Source: Alphaproteobacteria bacterium (lineage in GTDB: Bacteria; Pseudomonadota; Alphaproteobacteria; SMXP01). Taken from it: a stretch of 44,677 bases of DNA. The stretch's first letter is position 1. Every line of letters begins with the position of its first letter. The position numbers were made by a program, and so were the translations under genes. The notes beneath the pieces are model-generated. The model was not told the DNA's origin, ran no database searches, and saw only the letters and a list, made by a program, of their open reading frames with translations. Positions 32,911 through 41,780 of the stretch are shown piece after piece. The DNA is taken from positions 1 to 44,677 of the forward strand of contig JAJFIO010000114.1 in the NCBI GenBank assembly GCA_021774915.1, given 5' to 3'.

Positions 32911-34372
32911 ATTCCAAATCGGATACGGCTGACGGCGCAGCCCAAGGCATGTCAACGCTGACGGAGTTGGAGGGAAGTGATGGTGTCCCCGCTTCCCCAA
33001 ACGCCCGCACATAATAAGTATAGTTCAACCCTCCCAAAACGGTCCGGTCATCGAATTTCGTGCTCTTTTTGGCTTCGATACAAATGACCTCACCTCGGTC
33101 CTCGGCCCGGTAAATATCATAACCTAACACCCGTGGCCCTGTCGCGGGTGGCCAGTTCAGCCGCACCATGCCGCCTTCAATCCGCGCCGTCAGGATATTG
33201 CCCTCCGGCCATGCAGGGCGATCAGCGTGAGGATCATCGCGTGGGGCTTGGGCATTGCCCTTGGGCCACAGGAAACACGTCACGGGTTTGAAATTCTCAT
33301 CAAGCTGCTTGCACACATTGCAGTAGATACAGCGCAGGATCTCATCCGTGCGGCCTTCGCTCACTTTTTTCGGCCAATCAGGATCAGCCAGCAATTGCCG
33401 CGCCATGCCGATCATATCGCCGCGGCCTTCTTCCAAGACCCGCTCGGCGTCCTCCGGCGCGCTGATTTTCCCGATTGCGACCACGGGGACCTGATAGCCT
33501 TTATCGCGCAGGTATTTTCGGATACGGGTCGGGTATTCGATATGCGGCATCGCCGGATAGTGCGCCCCGGGCATGCACCGGTCGCCTGAATAGCCGGTAT
33601 AAGGATAAGGCGGACGGCCTTTCTGGGGAATAGCGTCCTCGAATTTACCGCCAACCGACAAGGAGATGTAATCACAGCCCAATTGCGCCATCCGCAGGGC
33701 AATCAACCGCGAATCTTCCAGCGTATAGCCATCCTTGATCATTTCATCGGCGAGAAAGCGCACACCGACGGGAAAATCCTCCCCCACCTGCGCGCGCACT
33801 TCAGCAAAGACCTCTCCAAACATGCGCAGACGGCCCTCTAAGGTGCGCCCATCATAGTGATCCCGGCGTCGGTTCAAGCGCGACAGCGACGACGCCAGGG
33901 TATAGGCATGGGCGGCATGCAGTTCGACCCCGTCATACCCCGCCTCACGCACCCTCAAAGCGGCCTCGCCGAACTGCCGGATGATGTCAGTCATCTCATC
34001 GGTCGACAACATATCGAGAGTTTGACGCCAGCCGGACCGGGCCACCTTCATGAAGTGAATGATCTGGGGCACGATTTTGGAAGGCCCGGCCTCATGGACC
34101 CGCGCGACGAGTTCTTTGTGGCCGGCAATGAATTTATCATCAGAAAGACGGAGCAACGGACCTGACTTCGATTCGTGGATCGCCGTCGCCTCGACCACGA
34201 TCAGACCCACATGACCTTGGGCAAAACGCACATACCGATCAATAATCGCCTGATTGACAAAACCATCATCCCCCGACAGGCGGGTCACCATCGCCGGGAC
34301 AATCATCCGGTTGGGCACAGTCATGCCGTTCATGGTGAGTGGCGCCATCAGCTTTTGATATGACATGGCCAT
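32891..34372 (-). CDS. Old Yellow Enzyme-family oxidoreductase with 4Fe-4S motif and C-terminal fibronectin-III-like domain
   Basis: 493 residues from the ATG at 34372, which has AGGAAAG upstream. The first 360 residues form an NADH:flavin oxidoreductase barrel (MAPLTMNGMTVPNRMIVPAM, ELHAAHAYTLASSLSRLNRR, VGVRFLADEMIKDGYTLED). A cysteine cluster follows, CIYCNVCK plus a fourth cysteine 11 residues later, like the 4Fe-4S site of 2,4-dienoyl-CoA reductases. In place of the FAD/NAD domain of those enzymes, the protein ends in an FN3-like beta-sandwich (VRLNWPPATGPRVLGYDIYR, YTYYVRAFGEAGTPSLPSNS). That combination is unusual. The substrate is unknown; a reductive step on an alicyclic CoA ester is possible. 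Confidence 0.85.
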   Translation of the reverse strand: MAMSYQKLMAPLTMNGMTVPNRMIVPAMVTRLSGDDGFVNQAIIDRYVRFAQGHVGLIVVEATAIHESKSGPLLRLSDDKFIAGHKELVARVHEAGPSKIVPQIIHFMKVARSGWRQTLDMLSTDEMTDIIRQFGEAALRVREAGYDGVELHAAHAYTLASSLSRLNRRRDHYDGRTLEGRLRMFGEVFAEVRAQVGEDFPVGVRFLADEMIKDGYTLEDSRLIALRMAQLGCDYISLSVGGKFEDAIPQKGRPPYPYTGYSGDRCMPGAHYPAMPHIEYPTRIRKYLRDKGYQVPVVAIGKISAPEDAERVLEEGRGDMIGMARQLLADPDWPKKVSEGRTDEILRCIYCNVCKQLDENFKPVTCFLWPKGNAQAPRDDPHADRPAWPEGNILTARIEGGMVRLNWPPATGPRVLGYDIYRAEDRGEVICIEAKKSTKFDDRTVLGGLNYTYYVRAFGEAGTPSLPSNSVSVDMPWAAPSAVSDLEFTRSGI

Positions 34373-34660
34373 TAGCACTTTCCTATTGTCACATGAGGTT
34401 TCACTGCCAAACATCACTGGCGGACCTCACACCATTGCAGGCGCCTTCTCGCGCTCAGCAACGCACCAAGAGTATAGAGGAACTTTGCCTATTTGAATAT
34501 TACTTTATGCATAAAATACTTGACGGGCTCTGGTCATTAGCGTCATCATCCGGCATACTTTGAATCCAAAAATCGGGTTGTTCTCGGGGTTCACCACGTT
34601 TAAGGCCAGATTTTCATATTCACGAGTTTTCCAATAATTCCTAACTTCAAGAGTGGACGA
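34373..34660. promoter_or_regulatory. Divergent intergenic region before the amine dehydrogenase operon
   Basis: 288 bp without a convincing gene between the OYE gene and qhpA. It contains ATTTGAATATTA (34491-34502), reminiscent of half of the MarR-type palindrome at 18826, the short palindrome TTATGCATAA near 34504, and a TTGACG hexamer near 34523 that could be a -35 element, with no convincing -10 at proper spacing. The AraC-type activator gene qhpR, usually linked to qhp genes, is not here. Confidence 0.4.
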
Positions 34661-36406
34661 ATGACACGAGGGCGGCAGTGTAAATTAACCCATTTCTTGG
34701 GCGTGCTTCTTCTCATCATAGGCAGTGCATCGCTGGCGGGGTGCGACGAGAGCGAGACAGACGCCCAGAGCACGCCGCCAGAGGCCATGAGCCCGGCCGA
34801 ATCCACTTTATCCTCCACTTCAGTCGATGCGCCTGAGACCCCTCAACCTGTCACCCCAACCCCTCAGCCAATCTCCATAACAGTCGAACCTTCAGAGCCA
34901 CTTGCCGCATCCGAATTGCTGAGCCTTTATTGCGGCGCTTGCCACACGCCAACCAATAATGGCGGCCTCAGCCGAATCAGCAATATGCGCAAAACCCCTG
35001 AGGGCTGGGACATGTCCATTGTGCGCATGTCTATATTTCATGGTGTTGACGTGCCGGTGGATATCCGGCGCACACTGGTGAAATATCTTGCCGATGCCCA
35101 GGGCCTGGCGCCCAGTGAAACGCAAGGCCACCGCGCGGTGCTGGAGCAGCGGCACAACATTATCGAAACCGGCTTTGATGAAGAACTGAATGTCATGTGC
35201 GCGCGCTGTCATTCCAATGCGCGTTACGCGTTGCAGCGCCGGGATACTGACGAATGGAATCTACTGGCCAACATGCATGCCGGCCAATGGCAGTCGATCG
35301 AATACCAGGCGCTCGCCCGGGATCGGAACTGGTGGGAGATCGCCTCCACAATCGTACCGGAAAAACTAGGCTCCCTTTATCCCCTGGAGACCACTGCCTG
35401 GTCCGACTGGCGCGCAATGCCGCGCGAAGATCTGTCCGGCACTTGGGCGGTAACAGGCCACTGGCCCGGTAAGGGCGATTATGCCGGCGCCATGGAGATC
35501 GATGCCGATGGGGACGACGCCTATCACGCTACATACACCCTCACCACGAGTTCCGGCGACACACTGACCGGAACCACAAAGGCCATTGTTTACACAGGCT
35601 ATGAATGGCGCGGTCGGGGCACATGGGGTGACATGCCGATCCGGGAAATCTTTGCCCTGTCGGAAGAAGGTACGGAACTTACCGGACGCTGGCATATTGA
35701 AGACAGTTTCGAGATTGGCTCCGATTTCAGCGCATCGCGCGTAGACGCCAATGCCCCCCACATCACGTCCGTCTGGCCCGCCGTAGTTGAGAGCGGAGAG
35801 TCGGTCGATGTCACAATCATCGGCATGAATCTGGAAGGCGATGTTTCTTTAGGACCTGATATCAAAGCGCAGGTGACCGAGCGCAGCGCAACCAAAATCA
35901 TTGTGCGCGCCAAAGCGAAATGCAGCGCTGCCTCCGGCTTGCGCAATATCGAAGTGGGTGATGCCAGCGCTCAAAACGCGCTGACGCTTTATGAAGACGT
36001 GGATTATATTCAGATCTCACCGGATTACGGCATTGCACGGGTGGGCGGCGGCATGACACCGCCGGTCACCGCCCAGTTTGAAGCCATCGGCTACACCAAT
36101 GGGCCGGACGGCATTGCGCAAACGGAAGATGACCTGTCCATTGGCCCGTTACAAGCAGAGTGGCGGGTGGAAGCCTATGATGAGGTGGCGCAAGCGCTGG
36201 AAGATGTGAAATATGCCGGCACCCTTGATGACAGTGGTCTTTTTACACCCGGCGACGCAGGCCCCAATCCGGAGCGCAAATACGGCACCAATAATGTCGG
36301 TGATCTCAAAATCATCGCATCCGTGCCCACTTATAATGGCAAGGCGGAAAATGCTGCACATCTGATTGTCACCGTTCAGAAATGGAACAATCCGCCGATA
36401 CAGTAA
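34661..36406 (+). CDS. qhpA: Quinohemoprotein amine dehydrogenase, alpha (diheme) subunit with lipobox
   Basis: 581 residues. Two c-type heme sites are present, C91-x2-C-H95 (CGACH) and C180-x2-C-H184 (CARCH), followed by the beta-sandwich domains of the QHNDH alpha subunit (LSGTWAVTGHWPGKGDYAGA, ITSVWPAVVESGESVDVTII). It oxidises primary amines in the periplasm with the beta and gamma subunits, passing electrons from CTQ through its hemes to a soluble cytochrome or cupredoxin. The N-terminal signal ends in a lipobox (SLAGC, C28) followed by aspartate and a Pro/Thr/Ser-rich linker of about 60 residues, suggesting a membrane-anchored form. It leads the plus-strand qhpADCBFE cluster. Confidence 0.93.
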   Translation: MTRGRQCKLTHFLGVLLLIIGSASLAGCDESETDAQSTPPEAMSPAESTLSSTSVDAPETPQPVTPTPQPISITVEPSEPLAASELLSLYCGACHTPTNNGGLSRISNMRKTPEGWDMSIVRMSIFHGVDVPVDIRRTLVKYLADAQGLAPSETQGHRAVLEQRHNIIETGFDEELNVMCARCHSNARYALQRRDTDEWNLLANMHAGQWQSIEYQALARDRNWWEIASTIVPEKLGSLYPLETTAWSDWRAMPREDLSGTWAVTGHWPGKGDYAGAMEIDADGDDAYHATYTLTTSSGDTLTGTTKAIVYTGYEWRGRGTWGDMPIREIFALSEEGTELTGRWHIEDSFEIGSDFSASRVDANAPHITSVWPAVVESGESVDVTIIGMNLEGDVSLGPDIKAQVTERSATKIIVRAKAKCSAASGLRNIEVGDASAQNALTLYEDVDYIQISPDYGIARVGGGMTPPVTAQFEAIGYTNGPDGIAQTEDDLSIGPLQAEWRVEAYDEVAQALEDVKYAGTLDDSGLFTPGDAGPNPERKYGTNNVGDLKIIASVPTYNGKAENAAHLIVTVQKWNNPPIQ

Positions 36407-36444
36407 TCGGGCGCAACCAAAGCCACAAGGAGCATGCGATCAAC

Positions 36445-37926
36445 ATGGGGATGTTACAGCTCAAACACGACACCATCCATGACGTCCATGTGGGCGCACG
36501 CCGTGTATTGTTTCATGTGCCCACCACAGGATTGTTTGAGTTGGACACGCTCAGCAGCGCAGTCCTCGATCTGTTCAAAGACAAAGGGCAGGTCACCCCC
36601 GGCGATGTCCGTGACTGTTTTGAAGGCAGCCATAACGCCGATGACATCGCGCAGACGATCCGCGACTTTCTCGATCTTGGTGTTGTGACGGATGGCCCAA
36701 ACCCAACGCAGGACGCCCGCCCCCCTCTCAAAATTGACAATTACCCCCTCAGTACTATTATTTTGAACGTTAATACAGGCTGCAATCTGAGTTGCAGCTA
36801 TTGCTACAAGGAAGATCTGGCGACGCCCAAAGAGGGGCTCAAGATGGATTTTCCTACGGCACGCAAAAGCATAGACCTGCTCTTAGCCGAAGCTACCATG
36901 CGGGACCGGATCAATGTGGTTTTTTTTGGCGGCGAACCGCTGACCAATTTCGATCTTATCCAACAGGTTGTAGCGTACACGGAAAAAAGATGCGCGGAAG
37001 AGAATAAAATTGCCGATTTTTCCCTAACCACCAACGCCACACTGCTTACCCCTGAGATTGTCGATTTTTTCAACGCGCATAAATTCGGTATCGCGGTGAG
37101 CATTGACGGCCCCAAAGCCGTGCACGACAAAAATCGTAAAACAGTCGGTGGCAAAGGCACCTATGATGTGGTTTCCGATAAAGCCTGTATGCTGCTCGCC
37201 CGCTATACCGCCCGGCCCGTCGGCGCACGGGTGACCCTCACGCGCGGGGTCACGGATGTCGTGGGGATACACCGGCATTTGCGTGATACATTCGGATTTT
37301 ATGAAGTCGGCTTCGCTCCGGCAACCTCGGCCGACATTTCCGCATTTAATCTTAACGCTGAGGAACTCTCTGAAGTGTTTCTTAAGATGAAAGAGCTGGG
37401 CCGCCTTTACCTCAAAGCTGCGCTCAAGGGGGAAAATATTGGCTTTGGCAATCTCCATCAACTTATGACGGACCTTCATGAAGGCACGCGCAAATCCCTG
37501 CCTTGCGGCGCCGGTCTAGGGCTGCTTTCGGTCGACACCAAAGGCGACCTCAATTTATGCCACCGGTTCACCGGCTCCACATTACCGACTTTCGGGTCAG
37601 TTGATAAAGGTATTGATAAACCCCGCCTGGGCGCTCTCATCGAGGCGGCCGGAAAGCGCGCGGGAACAGGATGCGAGACCTGCCGTATACAAAATATTTG
37701 TTCAAGCGGCTGTTATCACGAATCATACGCCAAATATGGCGATCCCCTTCACCCGACTTATCATTATTGCGATCATTTGCGCGATTGGGTGGATTTCGGC
37801 ATTGAAGTTTATATACAAATTCTGAATGAAAACCCCGATTTTTTCGAGCGCCATATAAACCCCCGGATCGCCGCAAAAGACAGTACAGGTCAATTCGCCA
37901 TTTTGTCAGGACAGGACGCATCATGA
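36445..37926 (+). CDS. qhpD: Radical SAM/SPASM maturase of the amine dehydrogenase gamma subunit
   Basis: 493 residues from the ATG at 36445; an AAGGAG lies about 12 bp upstream, and an in-frame ATG at 36382 inside qhpA is less likely. An N-terminal peptide-recognition region precedes the radical SAM cluster motif C-x3-C-x2-C in [15 protein letters not shown] and the FFGGEPL motif. The C-terminal SPASM domain supplies auxiliary cluster cysteines ([26 protein letters not shown]). QhpD forms the intrapeptide Cys-to-Asp/Glu thioether bonds in QhpC, in the cytosol, before export. Its stop overlaps the qhpC start (ATGA), fitting co-translation of enzyme and substrate. Confidence 0.94.
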   Translation: MGMLQLKHDTIHDVHVGARRVLFHVPTTGLFELDTLSSAVLDLFKDKGQVTPGDVRDCFEGSHNADDIAQTIRDFLDLGVVTDGPNPTQDARPPLKIDNYPLSTIILNVNTGCNLSCSYCYKEDLATPKEGLKMDFPTARKSIDLLLAEATMRDRINVVFFGGEPLTNFDLIQQVVAYTEKRCAEENKIADFSLTTNATLLTPEIVDFFNAHKFGIAVSIDGPKAVHDKNRKTVGGKGTYDVVSDKACMLLARYTARPVGARVTLTRGVTDVVGIHRHLRDTFGFYEVGFAPATSADISAFNLNAEELSEVFLKMKELGRLYLKAALKGENIGFGNLHQLMTDLHEGTRKSLPCGAGLGLLSVDTKGDLNLCHRFTGSTLPTFGSVDKGIDKPRLGALIEAAGKRAGTGCETCRIQNICSSGCYHESYAKYGDPLHPTYHYCDHLRDWVDFGIEVYIQILNENPDFFERHINPRIAAKDSTGQFAILSGQDAS

Positions 37927-38243
37927 ATCACCTGAAACCACTCAACAAAAAAGCTCATCTGGTCTCCCGCGCTCTCGATGAAGGCCATATGAAAGAGGTC
38001 ACCGCAATGCAGACCGTGGTCGGCTGCACCGCTTCGTTGGATCCGGGCTGGGAGGTTGATCCCTTCGGCACGCTGACATCGCTTTGCCAACCCATGGAAG
38101 CCGATCTTTACGGCTGCGCCGATCCCTGCTGGTGGCCGGCGCAAGTGCCCGATACCATCAACTCTTACCCCAATTGGAACGCTGAAGCGGCATCGGGCCA
38201 AAATGACTGGCGCAAGCTGGAAGCGGTCTTTCCAAAAGACTGA
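37923..38243 (+). CDS. qhpC: Quinohemoprotein amine dehydrogenase, gamma subunit precursor (CTQ peptide)
   Basis: 106 residues. If the first 28 are the leader removed by QhpE, the mature peptide starts at M29 and every modified residue falls on the known QHNDH number. Thioether pairs are Cys7-Glu16 (C35/E44), Cys27-Asp33 (C55/D61) and Cys41-Asp49 (C69/D77). The cysteine tryptophylquinone pair is Cys37-Trp43 (C65/W71). This one-to-one match makes identity certain and indicates a functional cofactor-forming peptide. The leader region ([20 protein letters not shown]) has no hydrophobic signal, as expected for a peptide exported by the dedicated QhpF transporter. Confidence 0.97.
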   Translation: MNHLKPLNKKAHLVSRALDEGHMKEVTAMQTVVGCTASLDPGWEVDPFGTLTSLCQPMEADLYGCADPCWWPAQVPDTINSYPNWNAEAASGQNDWRKLEAVFPKD

Positions 38244-38290
38244 CACGAGACCGGTCGCCTGCGGAATCATACTTAAGCGAAAGAGAACAC

Positions 38291-39406
38291 ATGGCCGCTT
38301 CAGATTTCAAAAGTTCCATAACCCGCGCTCTTCTTTTCTGTCTTGGCCTGATGTTCAGCCAATCGGCAGCTGGTGTGTCACACGCCAAAGAATACCTCCT
38401 GACCGCCGCCAAGCCCGATCGCCTGTTCCTGATGGACATGAGCGCGCGGAAAATTGTCCGCGAATACAAAATCCCGGGACCCATGATCGCGCCGATGACA
38501 TTTGTCCCTTCGCCCGACGGAAAAACCGTCTACATCGTCACCAATCGCGAAAAGTCCATCACCGGCATAGATATGGACAGCGGCGCGCAAGTTTTCAGCG
38601 CCGACATGAGCCCTGAGTTTGATATCCGCACTAAAAATTTCGGCCTTGAGATCAGCCCCGACGGCAAGGAACTTTATTCTTATGATGTGGCGGCGCGACT
38701 CCACCCCGATAGATACGAAGTGCTTGAGTCGCGCATTTCGGTGTTCGCCACCGATGGCGGAGTGCAAGCCAAAGCCATCCGGTCCTTTGCCGCGCCCCGG
38801 CGCATTCACTTGCTGATGATGTCGACAGACGGCAATTCTCTTTATGCTCTGGGCAAGGATTTTTACACTTTCGATCCGGTGAGCGGCGAGCTTGTGGATA
38901 CCTACCCCTTTCTCAACTGGAAGCGGCCCAACATGTCGCCGCCGGATCTGCTGAATTTCTGGCCATTGTGGGATCAGACCATGATCTTCAGATCACTCTA
39001 CACGGTGGCCCGGACCAATCTGCCGCCCACAGATCCCAATGCTTTTGCCGTAGGAATTTTAAGCCTCGATTTGAAAAGCGGTGAGATGGGGGTCGAGGAA
39101 TTGAAAATTCCGCCTGAAGTGCTGTTCACCATCGTCACCAGTCCCAATCGCCGCGACGCCTTTGCGGTCTTCAATAATCTGGTGAAAATTGATTTGGAAA
39201 CCGGCGAGGCCGTTAAGACAGTTGAGGTTGACCACTCTTACTACATTGCCCAGATTTCCGGCGACGGAAGGGAAGTCTATCTGGGCGGCACCATGTGCGA
39301 CATTCCCATCTATGCGGCGGACACGTTGGAAAAACTGGACCAGATCGAACTTCCCGGATGTCCTGACATGGCTGGATCTCCCCTTAAAATTATCCACCGC
39401 GATTAA
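38291..39406 (+). CDS. qhpB: Quinohemoprotein amine dehydrogenase, beta subunit
   Basis: 371 residues with an N-terminal Sec-type signal (ALLFCLGLMFSQSAAGVSHA, predicted cleavage after SHA near residue 32). The mature part is a beta-propeller of YVTN-like repeats (FVPSPDGKTVYIVTNREKSI, LEISPDGKELYSYDVAARLH, SGDGREVYLGGTMCDIPIYA). In the holoenzyme the beta propeller and the alpha subunit enclose the gamma peptide and contribute to the amine-binding site. It starts 47 bp after qhpC, and its TAA is directly followed by the qhpF ATG. Length and order agree with known qhp clusters. Confidence 0.92.
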   Translation: MAASDFKSSITRALLFCLGLMFSQSAAGVSHAKEYLLTAAKPDRLFLMDMSARKIVREYKIPGPMIAPMTFVPSPDGKTVYIVTNREKSITGIDMDSGAQVFSADMSPEFDIRTKNFGLEISPDGKELYSYDVAARLHPDRYEVLESRISVFATDGGVQAKAIRSFAAPRRIHLLMMSTDGNSLYALGKDFYTFDPVSGELVDTYPFLNWKRPNMSPPDLLNFWPLWDQTMIFRSLYTVARTNLPPTDPNAFAVGILSLDLKSGEMGVEELKIPPEVLFTIVTSPNRRDAFAVFNNLVKIDLETGEAVKTVEVDHSYYIAQISGDGREVYLGGTMCDIPIYAADTLEKLDQIELPGCPDMAGSPLKIIHRD

Positions 39407-41100
39407 ATGGGTACTGACGGGAACGCCATCACCTGGGCGCTGACATTCATCAAAGCGCATGCGCGGCGCTTGTGGCTAGTGCTCTTCTTGTCTTTCCCGA
39501 CCGTCGGTCTCGGGCTCGCACAACCTTACCTGACAAAAATCCTGATTGACGACGGCATCCTGGCAGGAAGGATCAACGTGGTGTTCTGGACGTGCGCGCT
39601 TTTCCTGGCCGCTTCCGCATCTCTGTTCGCTTTGAGTGCTCTTCATCGGTGGTTCTATATTGATGTTTCCAGCCGCATCCTGTTCGACATGCGCGAAGAC
39701 GTGTTCCGCCATCTTCTTAAACTCTCCCCGCGCTTTTACACGCACCACAAAAAAGGGGACATCCTCTCACGCATTGACGGAGACATTGCACAAGTCCAGA
39801 GATTTTGCACTGACACCCTGCTAATGATGATCAACAACACACTTCTTCTTTTCGGATCACTCATCATTATGCTGGGTTTAAGCTGGAAGCTTTCGCTCCT
39901 GGCTTTCGCTCTTCTGCCCGCGCAGGTTTTTTTTTACGCGCCATGCGCACGCGCCTCGAACGGATTGCCTTAAAGGTTAGGCAAAACGTTGCCCGCATCA
40001 CCGACTTTCTGGTCACCTCTCTTTCTGCAGTGAAATATATTCAAGCGGTGGCTACCGAACGCCATGAGAATGAGCGCTTGGAAGACCTCAATCAAGGCTA
40101 TAGAAAAGACCTCCTCCGCCAGCAAATGACCGGCTATGTCGCCACCGGCGTACCCGGACTGATGCTCTCCATCGCCACCACCGGCGTGTTCCTGGCGGGC
40201 AGCCAGATGGTCATCTCCGGGTCCCTGTCTCTGGGCGCCCTGGTGGCGTTCACCACCTATCTGGCGCGCGCCACGGGGCCGGTGCAGTCTTTTCTGGGGC
40301 TCTATCCGGCGTATCAGAGGACCAAAGTCTCTCTCGCCCGCGTGATGGAGATCGCCGCAGAGCCTGTTGGCGTGCCGCGCGGGGGACCCGGCTTGGCTCT
40401 TCCTCCCGGCGGCACAGGGGAGATCAAACTAGACGGCGTTTTTTTTCGGTATGAGGAGGACGCGGACTGGATCCTTCGTGACGCCACACTCACCCTCCCC
40501 GGCGGACAAAAAACCGGCGTGCTTGGCCTTTCGGGCGTGGGCAAAAGCACGCTGATTGATCTTCTCCACCGCCATTATGACCCGCACAAAGGCACAATCC
40601 GGTTGGACGGCATTGATCTCAAAGACCTCAATTTAGCTGACATGCGCCGGAAGATCGCCGTGGTTTCTCAAGATCCGGTTCTATTCAGGGGCAGCTTTCG
40701 CGACAATATCCGCTATGGCACAGATCACGCCACCGACGTGCAGGTGAAAGACGCGGCCAAGGCGGCGCAACTCCATGATCATATCAACGCATTACCGCAA
40801 GGGTATGACAGCGATGTCGGCGTCGATGGCCGCACTCTGTCCGCCGGGCAAAAGCAGCGCCTCTCAATCGCCCGGGCGGTGCTCGCCGATCCGCTGATCC
40901 TGATCCTTGATGAAGCCACCGCCGCACTAGATATCGAAACGGAAGAAAAACTGATGGCCCGGATCGATGCTCTGTTCTCAGAGCGCACACGGATTATCAT
41001 CTCCCACCGGGCTTCGGCTTTCCGTGACGCGGATCTCATTTTGAAGATGTCAAATGGCGCTCTCCTCCCTCAGTATAAAGCGCCTGACCAGAAAACATGA
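39407..41100 (+). CDS. qhpF: ABC transporter (permease-ATPase fusion) for the gamma subunit, reading frame interrupted at a T9 run
   Basis: Two frames make one protein of about 564 residues. The first (39407-39973) gives transmembrane helices starting WLVLFLSFPTVGLGLAQPYL and ending in LLPAQVFF. The second (visible from 39943) continues the membrane domain and adds the ATPase: Walker A GLSGVGKST, signature LSAGQKQRLSIARAVL, Walker B LILILDEATAALD. The break lies in nine T (39927-39935). One extra T, a -1 slip or transcript slippage would read LPAQVFFLRAMRTRLE without interruption. QhpF is the exporter thought to move modified QhpC to the periplasm. Intact flanks on both sides suggest slippage or a sequencing error, not decay. 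Its stop overlaps the qhpE ATG. Confidence 0.85.
39927..39935 (+). other. T9 homopolymer at the qhpF frame break
   Basis: Nine consecutive T occur where the codon series shifts from frame 2 to frame 1. Reading one T twice restores the full transporter. Runs of nine T or A support transcriptional slippage in some bacterial genes, such as Shigella mxiE with T9. Homopolymer miscounting in assembly is the simpler explanation. Confidence 0.75.
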
Positions 41101-41780
41101 CCACACGGTGTAAAATCGGACTTCTGGATTCAGGCGTTGGGGCGAGCATTGCCTGCTCTGCCGCCATTCGCATTGAACTGAGTACAGAGGGAGAGTGCGT
41201 GCACAGCCCTGCCGTGGCCGATCAGCTTGGCCATGGCGATGCGATAGCCCAGATTATCTTAGCGGGGGCGCCGCAGGCTGATTTGGTCAGCGCACAGATT
41301 TTCCATGACACGCTCACCACCAGCCCCGCACTCATCGCAGAAGGGATAGACTGGGCGCTTGGCCAAGGCGCGCGCCTGATCACTATGTCTCTGGGCGTGC
41401 GGGCGGACCGGGCGGTGCTGCGCCACGCCTGCCAAGTGGCACTGGGGGCGGGCTGCATTCTGGTTGCCGCGACGCCGGCGCGGGGACCTGATGTTTTCCC
41501 GGCGCATTATGACGGCGTGATCCGCGCCATGGGCGATGCGCGGTGCGGCCCACATGACATCTCGGCGCTCATGACACAGCGTGCGCATTTTGGCGCGCCG
41601 CCGCAAGCAAGTGATATTCTGGGGTCGGATCATCCCTTACGCGGCGCGAGCTGCGCCACGGCGCGGGTTACCGGACGCTTGGCCGCCCTGATGGAGGTTG
41701 AGCCCCACATCTCCAGCCAAGAACTCATCGACAAGCTGGCCCAAACGGCGCGTTTCCATGGCCCCGAGCGGCGTGTTTAG
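41097..41780 (+). CDS. qhpE: Subtilisin-like protease processing the gamma-subunit leader
   Basis: 227 residues. The subtilase triad is visible: D11 in IGLLDSGVG, H46 in QLGHGDAIAQ, and S185 in GASCATARVTG. There is no pro-region and no signal peptide, as in known cytosolic QhpE, which removes the 28-residue leader from thioether-modified QhpC. The start overlaps the qhpF stop (ATGA). Its stop overlaps the stop of the converging qhpG gene by 4 bp. The catalytic serine motif has C for the usual M after S (GASCAT), a mild variation. Confidence 0.9.
   Translation: MTTRCKIGLLDSGVGASIACSAAIRIELSTEGECVHSPAVADQLGHGDAIAQIILAGAPQADLVSAQIFHDTLTTSPALIAEGIDWALGQGARLITMSLGVRADRAVLRHACQVALGAGCILVAATPARGPDVFPAHYDGVIRAMGDARCGPHDISALMTQRAHFGAPPQASDILGSDHPLRGASCATARVTGRLAALMEVEPHISSQELIDKLAQTARFHGPERRV

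Noticed and set aside
39407-39973. Treating the first part of qhpF as a separate membrane protein
   Set aside because: The frame ends in APCARASNGLP soon after the T9 run, and the missing ATPase continues in the next frame, so the two parts are one gene.
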